Shown here piece by piece: positions 11,481 to 22,290 of a stretch of 64,000 bases of DNA. The DNA is taken from the NCBI GenBank assembly GCA_009823395.1, contig CM020514.1, positions 3,000,966-3,064,965 of the forward strand. The letters are read 5' to 3'. The notes below the pieces were generated by a model. The model was not told the DNA's origin. It saw only the letters and a program-made list of their open reading frames with translations, and did no database searches. Origin of the DNA: Thamnaconus septentrionalis (Eukaryota > Chordata > Actinopteri > Tetraodontiformes > Monacanthidae). The stretch's first letter is position 1; every line of letters starts with the position of its first letter. A program made the translations under genes and the position numbers.

Positions 11481-14349
11481 TGTGCAGGGTGCCCTTTATG
11501 AAACACCTTAGTCTGTGCAAGGAAAAGCACTCTGCTGTGATGGCCACTGCTGCTGTTCTGAAGGTGCCTGCGTCTCCACGACCCACCGCTGCCTCACCTT
11601 TTGCTGCCCCGCCCACCGCTGCCCAACCCTCAGTTGCACCACCCTCTGCTGCCACACCCTCCACTGCACCACCCTCTGCTGCCCCATTGTTACTGTCACC
11701 TGATAATGATTTGATGTTTGATTACTGTGTATTTCAACAGAATGAAATCTAATAATATTTTTTTTAACTTAAGGGTGCCTCTTAACCTCTTAACCCCCGC
11801 ATTATAGATCATGCGGCCATTATGAAGAGAATTGCTCCTCCTAGACTCTCAGTACGAAAACCATCCATATGGGTTTGCCGATGGGGAATACAGAGCCCTG
11901 TTTAGGTTGACAGATAAGACACACACTGCATGCAGAGTTCACTTAAAGTTATGTTCTGGCTACGTTCCTATAGCCTGTACTGGTAAGTTCTGGCTACGTT
12001 CCTTTCGCCTGTACTTAAAGCAAAGTATTCTTCTGTCAATATATGTATGTTTTCCTAAAGAAATCTTGCACAGCAAATTGACCCTGGGACATGGACAGAG
12101 AAGACTGGTCTTGACATGGGGAACTTGCCACGCCAGATTAGAAGCAACGACTGTGGGGTTTTTGTACTCATGGTTAGATGCCTTTAGAGAAAGAGAGGGA
12201 GAGAGAGGGAGAGGGAGAGAGAGAGAGAGAGAGAGAAATAAAGTGTTATTGCAAAAGGAGTTTTTGTGTTTTATTTTTGAACCCTACGCTTCTTTAGAAA
12301 CAGACATGGGTCATTTAATGTACCTAGATATATATATTTTGGCTGGGATACAAATTTAAGTTTTATTTGATCTATTTATTTTTAACTTTAGAACAGCATA
12401 CATATAAAGCCTTATGCAGTATGCTCGTATAAAGTCTTGTGACATTGATTCATTTTTATGATATTAATTTGATTTATTAGAATGCATAGGAAGCCAAGTT
12501 ATTATAATAATTATTATATGTTATAAACCTTATGACATTAATTCTGCCCTGTATCTCAAAAATTTTAAATATTTTAATAATATCTGGCCAAATATGATTT
12601 AATTCTTAGTTTACTTGTCGAACCTGTTATGCCGACCACAGATTGCCCGGTGTGTAAGCGTTAATAATCTATTTTAGTTGTATTACAGAGTAGGCCATTC
12701 AATAAGTAAAAGTAACATTAATTTAAAATTAGTTTAAAAACAAAAAAAAACAAAAAAAAACAAAGTTCATGTTTGACGGGTGAAAATCAAGTTGCTCCTG
12801 AGTTTCCGGTCTGAACCAATCACTGCCTGAAAACGGTCTGAGTCTGCAAATGGACCTTTAATTTGAAAATCACGTTGCTCCTGAGTTTCCGGTCAAAATC
12901 TACCACTGACACTTCCGGCGTAAGAGCATCATAAATGAATACAAGTGAATACGTCCGAGCAACAGCTGCATATGCAATTTGTATAAGATAAAGTGATGAA
13001 GTGATAGTGAATCATCAATAGAAGGAAACTGTGGGACTGCCAGGTAGGAGCCCTACAGGAAGAGGAGATTTGTGGATATATATGAAGTCAGTTGTAAGAG
13101 AAGAGGATGCAGAGGACAAGGTCCAGGTGGAGGATGAGTCGCTGTGGCGCCCCCTGGAGGGAACAGCCCAAAGGAGAAGACGATATGACCTGGTCCATCA
13201 ATGTTTAAAGCTAGAACTGTGCTTCCCTACAATAATGAGGTCACTTCAAAAGTGTATTAAAATTTCAAATGTGCAATATACTGAAACCCATCCAGCCCCA
13301 CCTACAAACAAGACAGTTTGCCAGGACGCAAACAACGTGCTATAAACATAAAGGTCAGAGGGCAGAAAGGCGAATATAAAGTCTTACACAGTGAAAGGCC
13401 CATAACCGTATCCTCTTATCTCCCGGTACTCCCTCCAGAGGGACATGTCTCCACGGTTAGGAAACTTGTTCTCATTGCGTAAAACTTCCTCGAGCAGTGA
13501 TGCAGTGTTCACACTCACACTGTTCATCCCATCTCTGTAAATGGGCCCGTATCGCTTTTTTTCAAAGATCTGGTGCAGAGAGAGCGGGAGGAAAAAAACA
13601 AAACAAAACAACAAAAACCATCACCCTTAGCAACCAAATTGCATTAACATAATGATTTAAAACACAAACTTTGCCAATTCCTCTCAGTCAAGAGGCAGCG
13701 TGTTGACCAATGAGTACAAAATTTGTAGTGTTTAATTTCAGACTGAAGCATGAGCATAAACAAGAGCAGGAGCCTGTAACTGAACTCAATTTCTCTCCCT
13801 GGTGAACAACCTCCCCTCTGTGTGCACGTAAGCTGAGAGCAGCCGTTGTTAGAAGCTATTGTTAAGTCTGCAGCCTGACGTTTTCTGCTCTTTGTCTTTG
13901 AGGCTCGCACAAATCGGCGCTTTCAGTGAATTAACTCAATAGTGCGCGGCTCATTCTACTTACGTCAGTGGTGTTTGGACAGCGTCGTTTTAAAAAAAAA
14001 AGGTGAAATTTCATGCAAATGTGGGCAATCGGGAAATTTTTTATGTTTTTTATTTTTTTTCCAGTGACCATACAAATACAAGCATGTGCGATTTTCAGCG
14101 AGTTGATCCTACCTGAAGTTCATGCATACGGCTGTAGAAACCCTGGAAGGTCAGTCTGTACAGGAGCTCCAGCGGGCTGACTCGCGGGGGGTCCTTGCCT
14201 TTCTGACATGCTTGCTGTAAAACAGAGGAAGGGACGCTTTCCAGCCTGTTGGTGTAAACACGGACAGGGGCAGCGGCAGCAGTAGCAGTCCGTAGCTTCA
14301 GTAACACTCCTCTCGTCCCGGCGGCGCTCCTGCACAGCAACGCAGCCAT
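7652..14349 (-). CDS. cyp27a1: Sterol 27-hydroxylase-like mitochondrial cytochrome P450 (CYP27A)
   Basis: Nine exons: 14349-14113, 13569-13388, 10236-10037, 9931-9734, 9475-9312, 8904-8738, 8393-8312, 8193-7993 and 7771-7652 (stop TGA). All have GT/AG borders, phases are consistent, and the total is 1551 nt, 516 aa (human CYP27A1 has 531). CYP27A enzymes sit in the mitochondrial inner membrane, take electrons from adrenodoxin and hydroxylate the sterol side chain (bile-acid pathway, 27-hydroxycholesterol); some fish paralogues may act on vitamin D. An Ala/Arg-rich, acid-poor N-terminus fits a mitochondrial presequence. The oxygen-binding I-helix AGVDTTS is at 323-329, the K-helix ExxR at E380/R383, and the heme loop [12 protein letters not shown] places the axial thiolate at Cys461. 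Fish often carry several cyp27a1 paralogues, so the exact copy is uncertain. Intron 2 (3.1 kb) is swollen by nested transposons. A hAT element sits 227 bp upstream of the start codon. Confidence 0.95.
9565..9690. repeat. Dispersed teleost repeat in CYP27A1 intron
   Basis: The stretch contains phrases such as ATTCATTCATTGTCTATACC, TATCCCAGCTGTCTT and GGCGGGGTTACACCCTG. These belong to a very common fish intergenic repeat, recognised from memory. A related fragment is at 32900-33090. Confidence 0.6.
10560..10985 (+). mobile_element. LINE reverse transcriptase fragment (5' half of a split copy)
   Basis: The plus strand reads [18 protein letters not shown] followed by [15 protein letters not shown]. 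The FADD is the reverse-transcriptase active-site box, and the wording is typical of a teleost RTE-like non-LTR element. The frame then breaks at a stop and continues as a degraded match ending near [10 protein letters not shown] at about 10976. The matching 3' end of the same family resumes at 13031, so the copy is split. It lies antisense to the host gene in CYP27A1 intron 2. Confidence 0.85.
11442..11479. repeat. (GT)n microsatellite
   Basis: About 19 uninterrupted GT units inside the insertion in CYP27A1 intron 2. Confidence 0.95.
12190..12237. repeat. (GA)n-rich microsatellite
   Basis: A run of GAGA and GGGAGA units directly 3' of the C48 protease remnant. Confidence 0.85.
13031..13195 (+). 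mobile_element. 3' end of the split LINE
   Basis: The text GGGACTGCCAGGTAGGAG, then AGAGGATGCAGAGGACAAG, then CGCTGTGGCGCCCCCTGGAG and AACAGCCCAAAGGAGAAGAC follows the well-known teleost LINE 3' end (roughly GCTGTGGCGACCCCTAA...GCAGCCGAAAG). It is in the same orientation as the RT fragment at 10560-10985 and in the order expected for one original element. Confidence 0.75.
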
Positions 14350-14575
14350 GATGAGGGCAGATAAGGAAAACACACTTCTCCAGAGGCCCTTAAGAGGCCG
14401 GCGAACAGGGAGGGCTCATGTTTCTGTTCATGCACTTAACCCTTGCACCGCAACGCTCAGGGACTGGCAAGCATTTGACACATAGTTGGGAATGCACAGT
14501 GATAGAAAATAATCATACAGTTTGCTTTTTGACTTCCACCACAAACAAATGGAGGTCAGGTCTGTCAGACAGGAC

Positions 14576-15048
14576 CAGTGTTGCAATGCAACTACTGATT
14601 ACCCTCAATAAAGTTAGCTAATTACTTCTTCAACCACTTTGTTTCATAAGTAATCAATTACCAATTGCTTTACTAATTACTTTACTTTAAAAAAAAAAAA
14701 AAAGGAACAGTTGCTCGGTGCTTTGGAATGAACTTTATTAAAGTGCAAATTTTGCAATTCCAAAAATTGCCTGTGTCCTCTTAACATGAATGAATGTTTG
14801 CTGTCTGAACACAAACTGCGCATTTCACAGAACAAACTCATGTACAGCTCGGGTGCCTTTTGCAAAGCCCACATTGTTAAAAAAATAATTACAAGATTTA
14901 GGAGAAGTAACAAAATCGTTACTCGATAAAGTAATTATGATATAATTACCAGTTTTGCCACAGTAATCCAGTTACATGACTCCGTTGCTCAAAAAGTAGT
15001 TTCACGACAGTAGTGGATTACTTAGTAATAGATTACTCGCCAACACTG
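14576..15048. mobile_element. hAT-type element with perfect 8-bp target duplication, upstream of CYP27A1
   Basis: The ends are CAGTGTTG and CAACACTG. The inner sequence is built of TAATT/AATTACT words mirrored on both sides. The flanking direct repeat GACAGGAC at 14568-14575 and 15049-15056 is an exact 8-bp duplication. At 473 bp with no coding capacity it is non-autonomous. It sits 227 bp upstream of the CYP27A1 start codon, so it may be inside or next to the promoter. Confidence 0.9.
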
Positions 15049-15056
15049 GACAGGAC

Positions 15057-16598
15057 TGCATTTGGTGTTTTAACCCTCAAACGCCCTGCTGGTGGTCCTT
15101 CTGTGTTAGTGTATGCTTTTCCCATGGTGATAGGAGTATACCTGATATAATCTGGCTCTCTTTCTCCTTTCAGACACAAATGTCACGTCTCAGAACTCTT
15201 ATGTCGATTAGGTGTGGCTTTTTTCCCACGGTCTGTCTTATCTCGTGACTTCCTGTTTTAGTCTGAAATCTCACTCTCCTCTCGTTCCAGTTAACTTAAC
15301 TTCTTCCCCTCGCGCGTTTCCCGCCTGCGTGGTCGTTTTTTAAATTTTATTTTAGCTGTTCCCCACTCGCTTGTGTGTACAGTGTACGCAGTATAATCTT
15401 GCATCTCCCTTTCCTTGTCATGTGCCACTTGTCTCATTGAACAGCTCTCTCTTTTCAAAGTGTGTTCCATTTCATGCTCACTGTATTTCAGGGGGAAAAG
15501 AGAGGCCACGGTTTCCACCGCCTCGCCTCTCTCAATTGCATATGGGACGCAGACTTGATGACTATAGCAGTGTTTGGGTTGCAAAACATGCAAACTTAAT
15601 TGAATTTTATTGAAGTATTTTTTTACGTTTACTTTACATTTACATCAATACTGTTTTCTTTGTTTTGTTAACTCAAAATAAATGGAGCAAACTGCCAGTT
15701 TGTGCCTATTATCTTCCAGTCTTTAATCAAGGTTAACTTTTATTGGTCCTCAAAACCCCTGGACAAACATGGTGCTTCTCCATTGCTTCAACACTGGCAC
15801 CTCTTGCAATACCAGTGAGTGAATGGTAGCAGAATACACTATTTGTAACCTGGGTAAGGGAGTTGACCTCTTTGCTTCCAGGGCAATCTTCTATCACTGC
15901 CCTACTGTTTTTGTGGAATACTGAAATGAACCTCTGGTAATGGATTCACTAGCCAATCTAAATACTCAGGTATTTTCTTCAGTGGAGAAGGGACTGCCTG
16001 TTCTGAGAGAGTGCGCTGGAACCACTGTTTCTTGCATTACGCATTTATTACAGGTTAAGGCAACAATAAAATGGACATTATTTAAGTAAATATGATTTCA
16101 GTTATACATTTGACTGTAGAATTAACATGTATGTGTGTTGGTGACAAAGTAAATGTGTACATTGAACACTGTACCATAGCTAATCTATAGTTTTTGTGTC
16201 ATGATTTTCCTTGATTTCACAGTTAATTTGACTTATTTTACAGTGACATGGAACAGCTGATACTGGCTGTCCTGTATCAGGAACTGCACAGCATTACACA
16301 TGTGGACAGACTGGTTCCCAGTCATTCAAGTGTATTTATGTATTTATACACAGATGTTTCGTTTTGTTTTGTTTTGTTGTTTTTTTTTTTTTTTTTTTTT
16401 CATAAAAAGCTCTCTAAGGTAAGGCTGTTCCAATTCTGTTACATGTATTTCATTTATAGATATGGATTGCCAAAACACCAAAACCAGTGGTGGGACCTTG
16501 ATTTAACAGGAGGAAGCTCACAAAGGACCAAAACTGAAAAAAAAACAAAAAAACAAAAACAAATCTGAACACAGAGAAGAAATCCGAATGACGGCTCC
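15057..16598. other. Intergenic DNA between CYP27A1 and BCS1L
   Basis: No exon recognised. It holds a poly(T) run at about 16377-16400 and AT-rich unique-looking DNA. Together with the hAT element it fills the place where human has RNF25, STK36 and TTLL4; no trace of these was seen. Confidence 0.55.
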
Positions 16599-16821
16599 TT
16601 TATTTTCCTTTTCATGAATGAGAAAACAGATCAGTCCATCATGATTGCTCATTTTAGTTGGTTGCAGCTGAAATTCAGTGGAATTGTACCGCTGGTCTTG
16701 CCGGCGCTGCATCATCGCTGCAGCCAAAGTCTGTACTGAACTGTTTCTAAAGAAACAGATGAGATGTGACACCTCAGTATTTTTGAAGTTTCTCTTAATA
16801 TCCATTCAGCTTCCAGCGCGA
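16599..16821 (-). other. Probable BCS1L 3' UTR with poly(A) signal
   Basis: Plus-strand TTTATT at 16599-16604 is AATAAA on the coding strand, 218 bp after the BCS1L stop. That is a normal 3' UTR length. Inferred without transcript data. Confidence 0.5.
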
Positions 16822-19800
16822 TCAGCCTTTTATTTGCTCAATGTTGTCTATAGAACCCGCGGGGTCCATCTTGTGCAGCAGAAAGTGTCCTTGCACCTGA
16901 GCGGCACTGACTTCAGAATGCATGGCCAGGGCACATTTGGCGAAGCGCTCTCCTTCAGAGACAGGCTCGTCTGGGTAGAACCTCTGGAACATCTGCGTGA
17001 GCTGCCAGTGGTTGCAGTGGCCAATGTACTGCTTCAAATCCACACGGCCGGGTCGGATGAGCGCCGAGTCTAATCTGTGTACGGAGACAAAATTCAAGAC
17101 AGGCACTAAACATAGTGATGTAAATAGCAATCGAGTATGTACTATGCACATGCAATTAGAATTATTAGAGGTTAGTGTGGAAGTGTGTCGTATGTAAGTG
17201 AGTAATATTTGGAGATTTTGAAGGAGAAACACTGACATCAAGTGGTTACATTTTAGATTGCAGGACCTTTCACTCTTCCTCCCTCTCCTGAGTTTGCCAG
17301 TGAGCTACTCAGCGCACCCAAACCTGGATACCACATCCACCTTCTTCTTCGTAGGTTTTACTCAAGGATGCGAGCGTCACCCTAATTTCAAAACGTGCCT
17401 TTTAGGCAGCTGAATTGTCCACACCAGGCTTCCTTAGAAATATGGTGGTGCAAGATGGCAGCTAACTTGGCGGAAGACCCTTGCTCTATGCATATTCCTA
17501 TATTTATACATATGTAGGGACATGAACTGTTCTAAGGGTAGGAAATAGGGATGTTAACAATTAATCGATTAGCGATTAATTGTTGATTAAGAACTTAATC
17601 AGTTAAATTGAATTAGTCGCAATTAATTGAACATTTCTTACACTGAGTTTTTTTTTTGTTAAATGGCGTGGTGTATACCTGTATACCTAGAACAAGTTAC
17701 TTTTAAACAACTTTTTTTTATTTTTTTTTATTGAAAGAAAGTTGAAATGTGACCCATTAGAAGTCAACTTAAAGTCAGAGGATAAATATTCAGGACGTTT
17801 TTACTGTTCTCTAATGTAAAATTGGGTCAAATTGGGCCCTCAACATCTTTTAATTTTTAAATAATGTGTTCCTTACACATTTTTCATTGTGAAATTTAGG
17901 CTCTCAGGAAAAATCACCGTTAATCGATCGATAAGATCAATCAACTAACAATTAAGGAAATAATCAATAATTTGCATCCATAGTAGGAAAACCAAATTAC
18001 TTTAATTTTACTGCACTTATACACTTTTACAAATGCATCTATGGGCAGCGTATTAAGCTTTCACCAATATAAAAATCAAAAATCAAGCCAAATATTACAC
18101 ACTGGACCTTTAACTTTACAATTAACATTGTTGATGTTCTTATTGAGGGATAGAAATCATTTGAGGCGGTGAGCTGTTGTGCAAGGTCTCCGACATACTA
18201 CACACACATTACCTGTCAATGAAGTTGGTGGTCATGAAAACTATCCGGGCCTCAGATGAAGCCACTCCATCCAGGGAATTCAGCAGGCCACTGAATGTCA
18301 GTCGTCCCATTCCCTGGTAGGCCAAAGGGTCTAAGAGCCGAAACAACAAGCAAATAAAAAAACAAATCCCTCAAGACGGGAAACATCAAGTCATCTAAAG
18401 TTTGAAATGATTTTAACTGGTGTGAACTGACTGGTGTGACCAATGTATACACAGTAACTCGAGGCAGAAAGCAATTTCTTTTCATAACAAACAGTTGACA
18501 GTGCCTTCACGTCACTTACTCTCTGTTGGAAGGAGGTCCCGACTGACGAAGGCTGCGTCCACGTCCTCCAACAGGATGATGCTCTGCTGCGGCGCCACGC
18601 TGAGGAGGTGGTTGAGACGGTCGTCTGAGAGCGATCGGTCACTGAGGCTCATCAGGCAGATGCTGTAGCCGAGTTCGCCTGCCAGCGCCGTGCTGAAATA
18701 CAAGTACCAATGAAGCTGATGTGCATTGCTGAGACCGACTTTCACATTTTTCACATATTGAATCAACAGCATTGAGGACTTACATAAAGCTGCTCTTTCC
18801 ACATCCAGGGGGACCGTATAGAAGATATCCTCTCCTGTAAGGGATGCCTGCAGCAACAAAAACTGCATTAGAGAAACTTTGAGGCCACCAAAGTGAGGAG
18901 GCATTTACATTTGCTGGCTTATTTAAATGACCTAGAAAACCATTTTGGTGCACGCAGGAACGGTCAACATAAAATACACTCTTCCAACTAATCTAGCTGC
19001 CGGTGTGAATAGTTGAAAATATAGTCATGCATTCACTCATCACCGATTCAATTCCTGACCAAACCCACACGACAAGCGTCCATGCAATCATAAGGAACAT
19101 CGCAACATATAGCACCTACAGTCTGTTTTTGCATTGAACTTTTAAGATTACGACAAAAGGTTACCACAAAATTACAGGATGAGTGCTTTGTATCAGCCTT
19201 CTTTAAGAATTCCATAAATTAGGAAAAGTTAAAATAGAACAAAAATATTTTTACGTGGAAGTTTCATCTCTCCTATACTAAAAACAGGTATTTTATTTGG
19301 TCCAATTTGTTTTGTTTTTCGCCTGTTGAAACTTTTAGCATTGTGCTCTGGTGCTGCTTGAACAATTCTGACCTAATGTGCTCCAGTTTGAGTGTTGTAC
19401 AGGATCAAAGCTTGGTTCTAATTGCCTTCAAGGAAGCGTTAACCGTCAAACCAACGGTAATAGTTTCAGGAAACCTTCAGGCGCACGACATTCTACCTCT
19501 GTCTGTGTACCACTTTGGGTTGCCGATGAACTCCTTGACGTCGCCTACGATCCTTTCAGCCACGCTCTCCTCCAGCACCACAGAGCTGAGGGGTCTGCGT
19601 CTCCGAGGGAAGCCAAAAGGCCGCCACTCAGCGCCCATGGCCGTGTACATGACCGTGCGCCCTTCCTCCTGCTTTAGAGCCAGCTCTCTTGCTGAAAGAC
19701 ACAACTGAAAGCTGTCACTACTGGACAAGTAAGTAAAACAGGCCCGTGTCTGGTAGCTTCCTCGCGATTCAAATTACCTTCCTGTAAGATGTTGAAGAAA

Positions 19801-20375
19801 ATCTGTCTGTCTCTGCCTAGAGCAGTAAAGGTAACGGACTCCCAAGGCGTTCCAGTGTGCAGGTCCACCATCTGCTTCTCTCTGGTCCGCTCCACCCTAA
19901 TCCACTTCCTTCCATACCTGCAGACAAATAACATGTATTAATGCATGTCAATTTTTTTTGAGTTTTCAGTGTATAAAATGCACACGTAATCAGTATTATA
20001 CGTGGGGGAGGGGGGGAACTACAATTTACAATTTAGCACTGGTCGTCCTTCTCACCATATGATGTGGTTCCCAGGGCTTGGGTGGAAGTCAAACTGCGTG
20101 TGAACTCGTCCGCTTTCGTGTGCCAAGTACGAGGTCTCGACACTCAGATGCTGAGTGTGCCTGGCATGCTTGGTGATCCAACTGAGGAGCCAGTGGTAGC
20201 TCTTGTCCCTGCTCGGAACCTCCAGGGTGATCATGTAATTCCTCCGGAAAAAGATCATTCCCACCTGGGCACCTTTCCGTGCCACTGCCAAAGCTGTGCC
20301 CACTCCGACGAGTCCAAACCCAGCGCCAAAGTACGGGTTGTCCTTCAGACCATCCAAAAAGTCTGACAGGGGCAT
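16822..20375 (-). CDS. bcs1l: Mitochondrial chaperone BCS1 (complex III Rieske-protein translocase)
   Basis: Seven exons: 20375-20056, 19917-19778, 19691-19497, 18847-18784, 18692-18520, 18330-18213 and 17074-16822 (stop TGA), totalling 1263 nt, 420 aa (human BCS1L has 419). BCS1L is an AAA ATPase of the mitochondrial inner membrane that moves the folded Rieske iron-sulphur protein into complex III. The start [19 protein letters not shown] matches the family, and a glycine/alanine-rich single membrane segment follows at about 16-33. The BCS1-specific middle domain spans about 50-190. Walker A GPPGCGKS is at 230-237, Walker B reads [10 protein letters not shown], and the second region of homology reads [17 protein letters not shown]. 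All key ATPase residues are present. Intron 6 (17075-18212) holds a nested pair of transposons. The gene points away from ZNF142, separated by 1.9 kb. Confidence 0.97.
17198..18112. mobile_element. 470-bp inverted-repeat transposon family (family R), copy A, interrupted
   Basis: It begins about GTAATATTTGGAGATTTTG and ends GCCAAATATTACACACTGGAC followed by CTTTAA; the two ends are inverted copies built on AAAGGTCCAGTGTGTAATATTTGG-like text. Copies B (27851-28768) and C (42838-43775) share the inner phrases ACCCAAACCTGGATACC, GCAGCTGGATTGTCCACA and TTACCAATATAAAAATC. Removing the MITE at 17546-17982 and its duplication leaves about 470 bp. It lies in BCS1L intron 6. Confidence 0.75.
17546..17982. 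mobile_element. hAT-type MITE, copy 2, nested in family R, perfect target duplication
   Basis: It starts TAGGGATGTTAACAATTAATC and ends TTTGCATCCATA, that is, copy 1 (3988-4416) in reverse. The 8-bp duplication GTAGGAAA at 17538-17545 and 17983-17990 is exact. The uninterrupted target phrase is visible in family R copy C as GGGTAGGAAAATCG (about 43667-43680), confirming the insertion point. Confidence 0.9.
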
Positions 20376-21509
20376 GTTGCTGATATCCAGCAATACGACT
20401 ACAAGGCGACTTTAAAATAGTATTTACTATTTATAAAATATAAATTAAATGTATAAATAACTTTACCACGTTAAGTCCACATGACAATCTACGCTGGCTC
20501 GGGATGTTTGATCAGATCCTTAGAACCTTGCAGCCTCACAACAGTATGCCACTCATGATATATCCTCTTATTTCACCGTTTACTTCCGTATTCCACTGAC
20601 TTCTCTTCCCTCCCGTTTGTGCCACGATACAGCGAGGATCCCTTTCGACGTAAAGTGCCCAAATTCCTGTCTTGACAAATAATACTTTTCACACCATGTG
20701 TGCGATGTATGACTGTAGTTCAGCAGTATATATCTAGGGTAGGAGCGACCTCTGCTCACTCTTCCGATGTTCCCTACAAATAGTTTCGTCTCCTCCCCTG
20801 GCCGCGAACATTCGTTCCGCCTTTCACTGAGGAGACATAAATATTTCGCGAACGAGCCAACACAATCGGGGAAAACGGTAAATATTTTGTGTATTGCAAA
20901 TTTTGGTGTTTATTTTTTTGCACAGCCCTCTACATTCACACCAGCGTGGCGCACGGCTGATTTAAAAAAGAGATAAGGCTGAATTCTCAAAGTTAGCTTA
21001 GCAGTGGCCCGCCAAGATGCTTTCGTATTGACAATAGCGGCAAGAAAGAATATGCTTCTGCGGTTCTCTCACTGTGCATTTGCCAAATTAAGACACGATT
21101 TGGGTCACTTAAATCTGACGTGGATTTCGGAATATTTTCGATAACCGTTGGTTTTGTGGTTTCGGGTTTTAAAATGACAGATTGACATTCTGCTTAGTTG
21201 TTGTTGTTTTTGTTTGCTGCAAAAGCAACGTGTTTACCACCTCAACAGAATGACAATAACATGTTAACACGTCAGGAACGACAGCTGATGTCATGGCTTT
21301 CAGACATCTAAAATCACGTGTACGCCTTACTTCTTTCGTACAAGATCTGTTTGGGAAGAGTCAAAAGGGGAACTGTAAAGATAAGTATTGACGAAGACTG
21401 TGAAGAAAGGGTAACCTGGAAGGCACGCATTTTATGACCACTACCCTATGTTACCTTAGCATATGTTACGTTTAGCTTATCAGGTGAAGGAAACGTTGGT
21501 GTATTTACC

Positions 21510-21587
<78 letters not shown>

Positions 21588-22290
21588 GCTGGAGCTGCAA
21601 TTTTGGGAGATGTTCAGATAGGCTTGGATACTAGAAAGTATCAAAGGAATTATTCTGCACACTAATAGTCCAGCGAGGTTACGTTCACCAGCCTGGCATA
21701 TGTGTGCCATTGTGTTTTAAAACACGATAGAGGGAGTGGAGTGCCACCAAAACTGAACTCAGTTTTCCTGTGCAAAAAAAAGGCAACAAATGCTTTTCCC
21801 AGTAAGACAGCAGGGGATTGTTTTGGTCTTACCGTCTTAGCGTTCAGAAACCAATTGATGACAAACCGAAAACCCATTTTTTTGTGTTAATTAAAACTTC
21901 AAGTAAACTGCGGTCCTGCCCACTGTAATTTCCTGTATAGTGTAAAATCACTTGAGTGAAGCTCCAAATGAATTGCCTTTTGAGCTTGGCATCAGCCAAC
22001 ATCTACCGTCAATGAAGAGCTGAATTAACATTTGTTTTGTTTGTTTGTTTGTTTTTGTTTACCTTACATGGCACACCAGAAACCCATAGTGTTACCCCTT
22101 GATATATGTAGAGGTTGCGTGACAATTTGGTAATACTTATGAATAAGAGCTGTGTGGGTTAATGGGACCATCTTCAAAATTGAGAGTTGCCGCTTCAAAA
22201 AAAAATCCTATTTCCTTTCCAAGTTGTGCATCACTCCCAAGATGTGGCGATGAGACGCAGGCCAGGGGGCGGCAGCACAAACGTGACACA
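20376..22290. promoter_or_regulatory. Divergent intergenic region between BCS1L and ZNF142
   Basis: BCS1L starts leftward at 20375 and ZNF142 rightward at 22291. CTTCCG (ETS-type) words near 20584 fit a housekeeping promoter for BCS1L. A (CA)n-(TA)n microsatellite at 21511-21584 splits the region. No TATA box was identified; promoter assignment is inferred from position. Confidence 0.45.
21511..21584. repeat. Compound (CA)n(TA)n microsatellite
   Basis: About 22 CA units pass directly into about 15 TA units, upstream of ZNF142. Confidence 0.95.

Larger units (their letters stand above)
10986..13030. mobile_element. Insertion splitting the LINE; carries a Ulp1/C48-like protease remnant
   Basis: About 2 kb separates the two LINE pieces. 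On the plus strand the codons at 12143-12172 read [10 protein letters not shown], the cysteine box of Ulp1/SENP (C48) proteases, preceded by PRQIR. The surrounding frame is broken within a few codons, so it is dead. Further 5', 11560-11700 encodes a Pro/Ala/Ser/Thr-rich tract. Protease domains of this family are carried by several animal DNA transposons, which is the likely source; the exact superfamily is not resolved and I did not find its ends. A short direct duplication lies near 12782 and 12866. Confidence 0.55.

Noticed and set aside
11441..11752. Pro/Ala-rich open frame following a (GT)n run
   Set aside because: It starts inside a microsatellite and lies in transposon-derived DNA in a CYP27A1 intron; no splice signals or homology support a gene.
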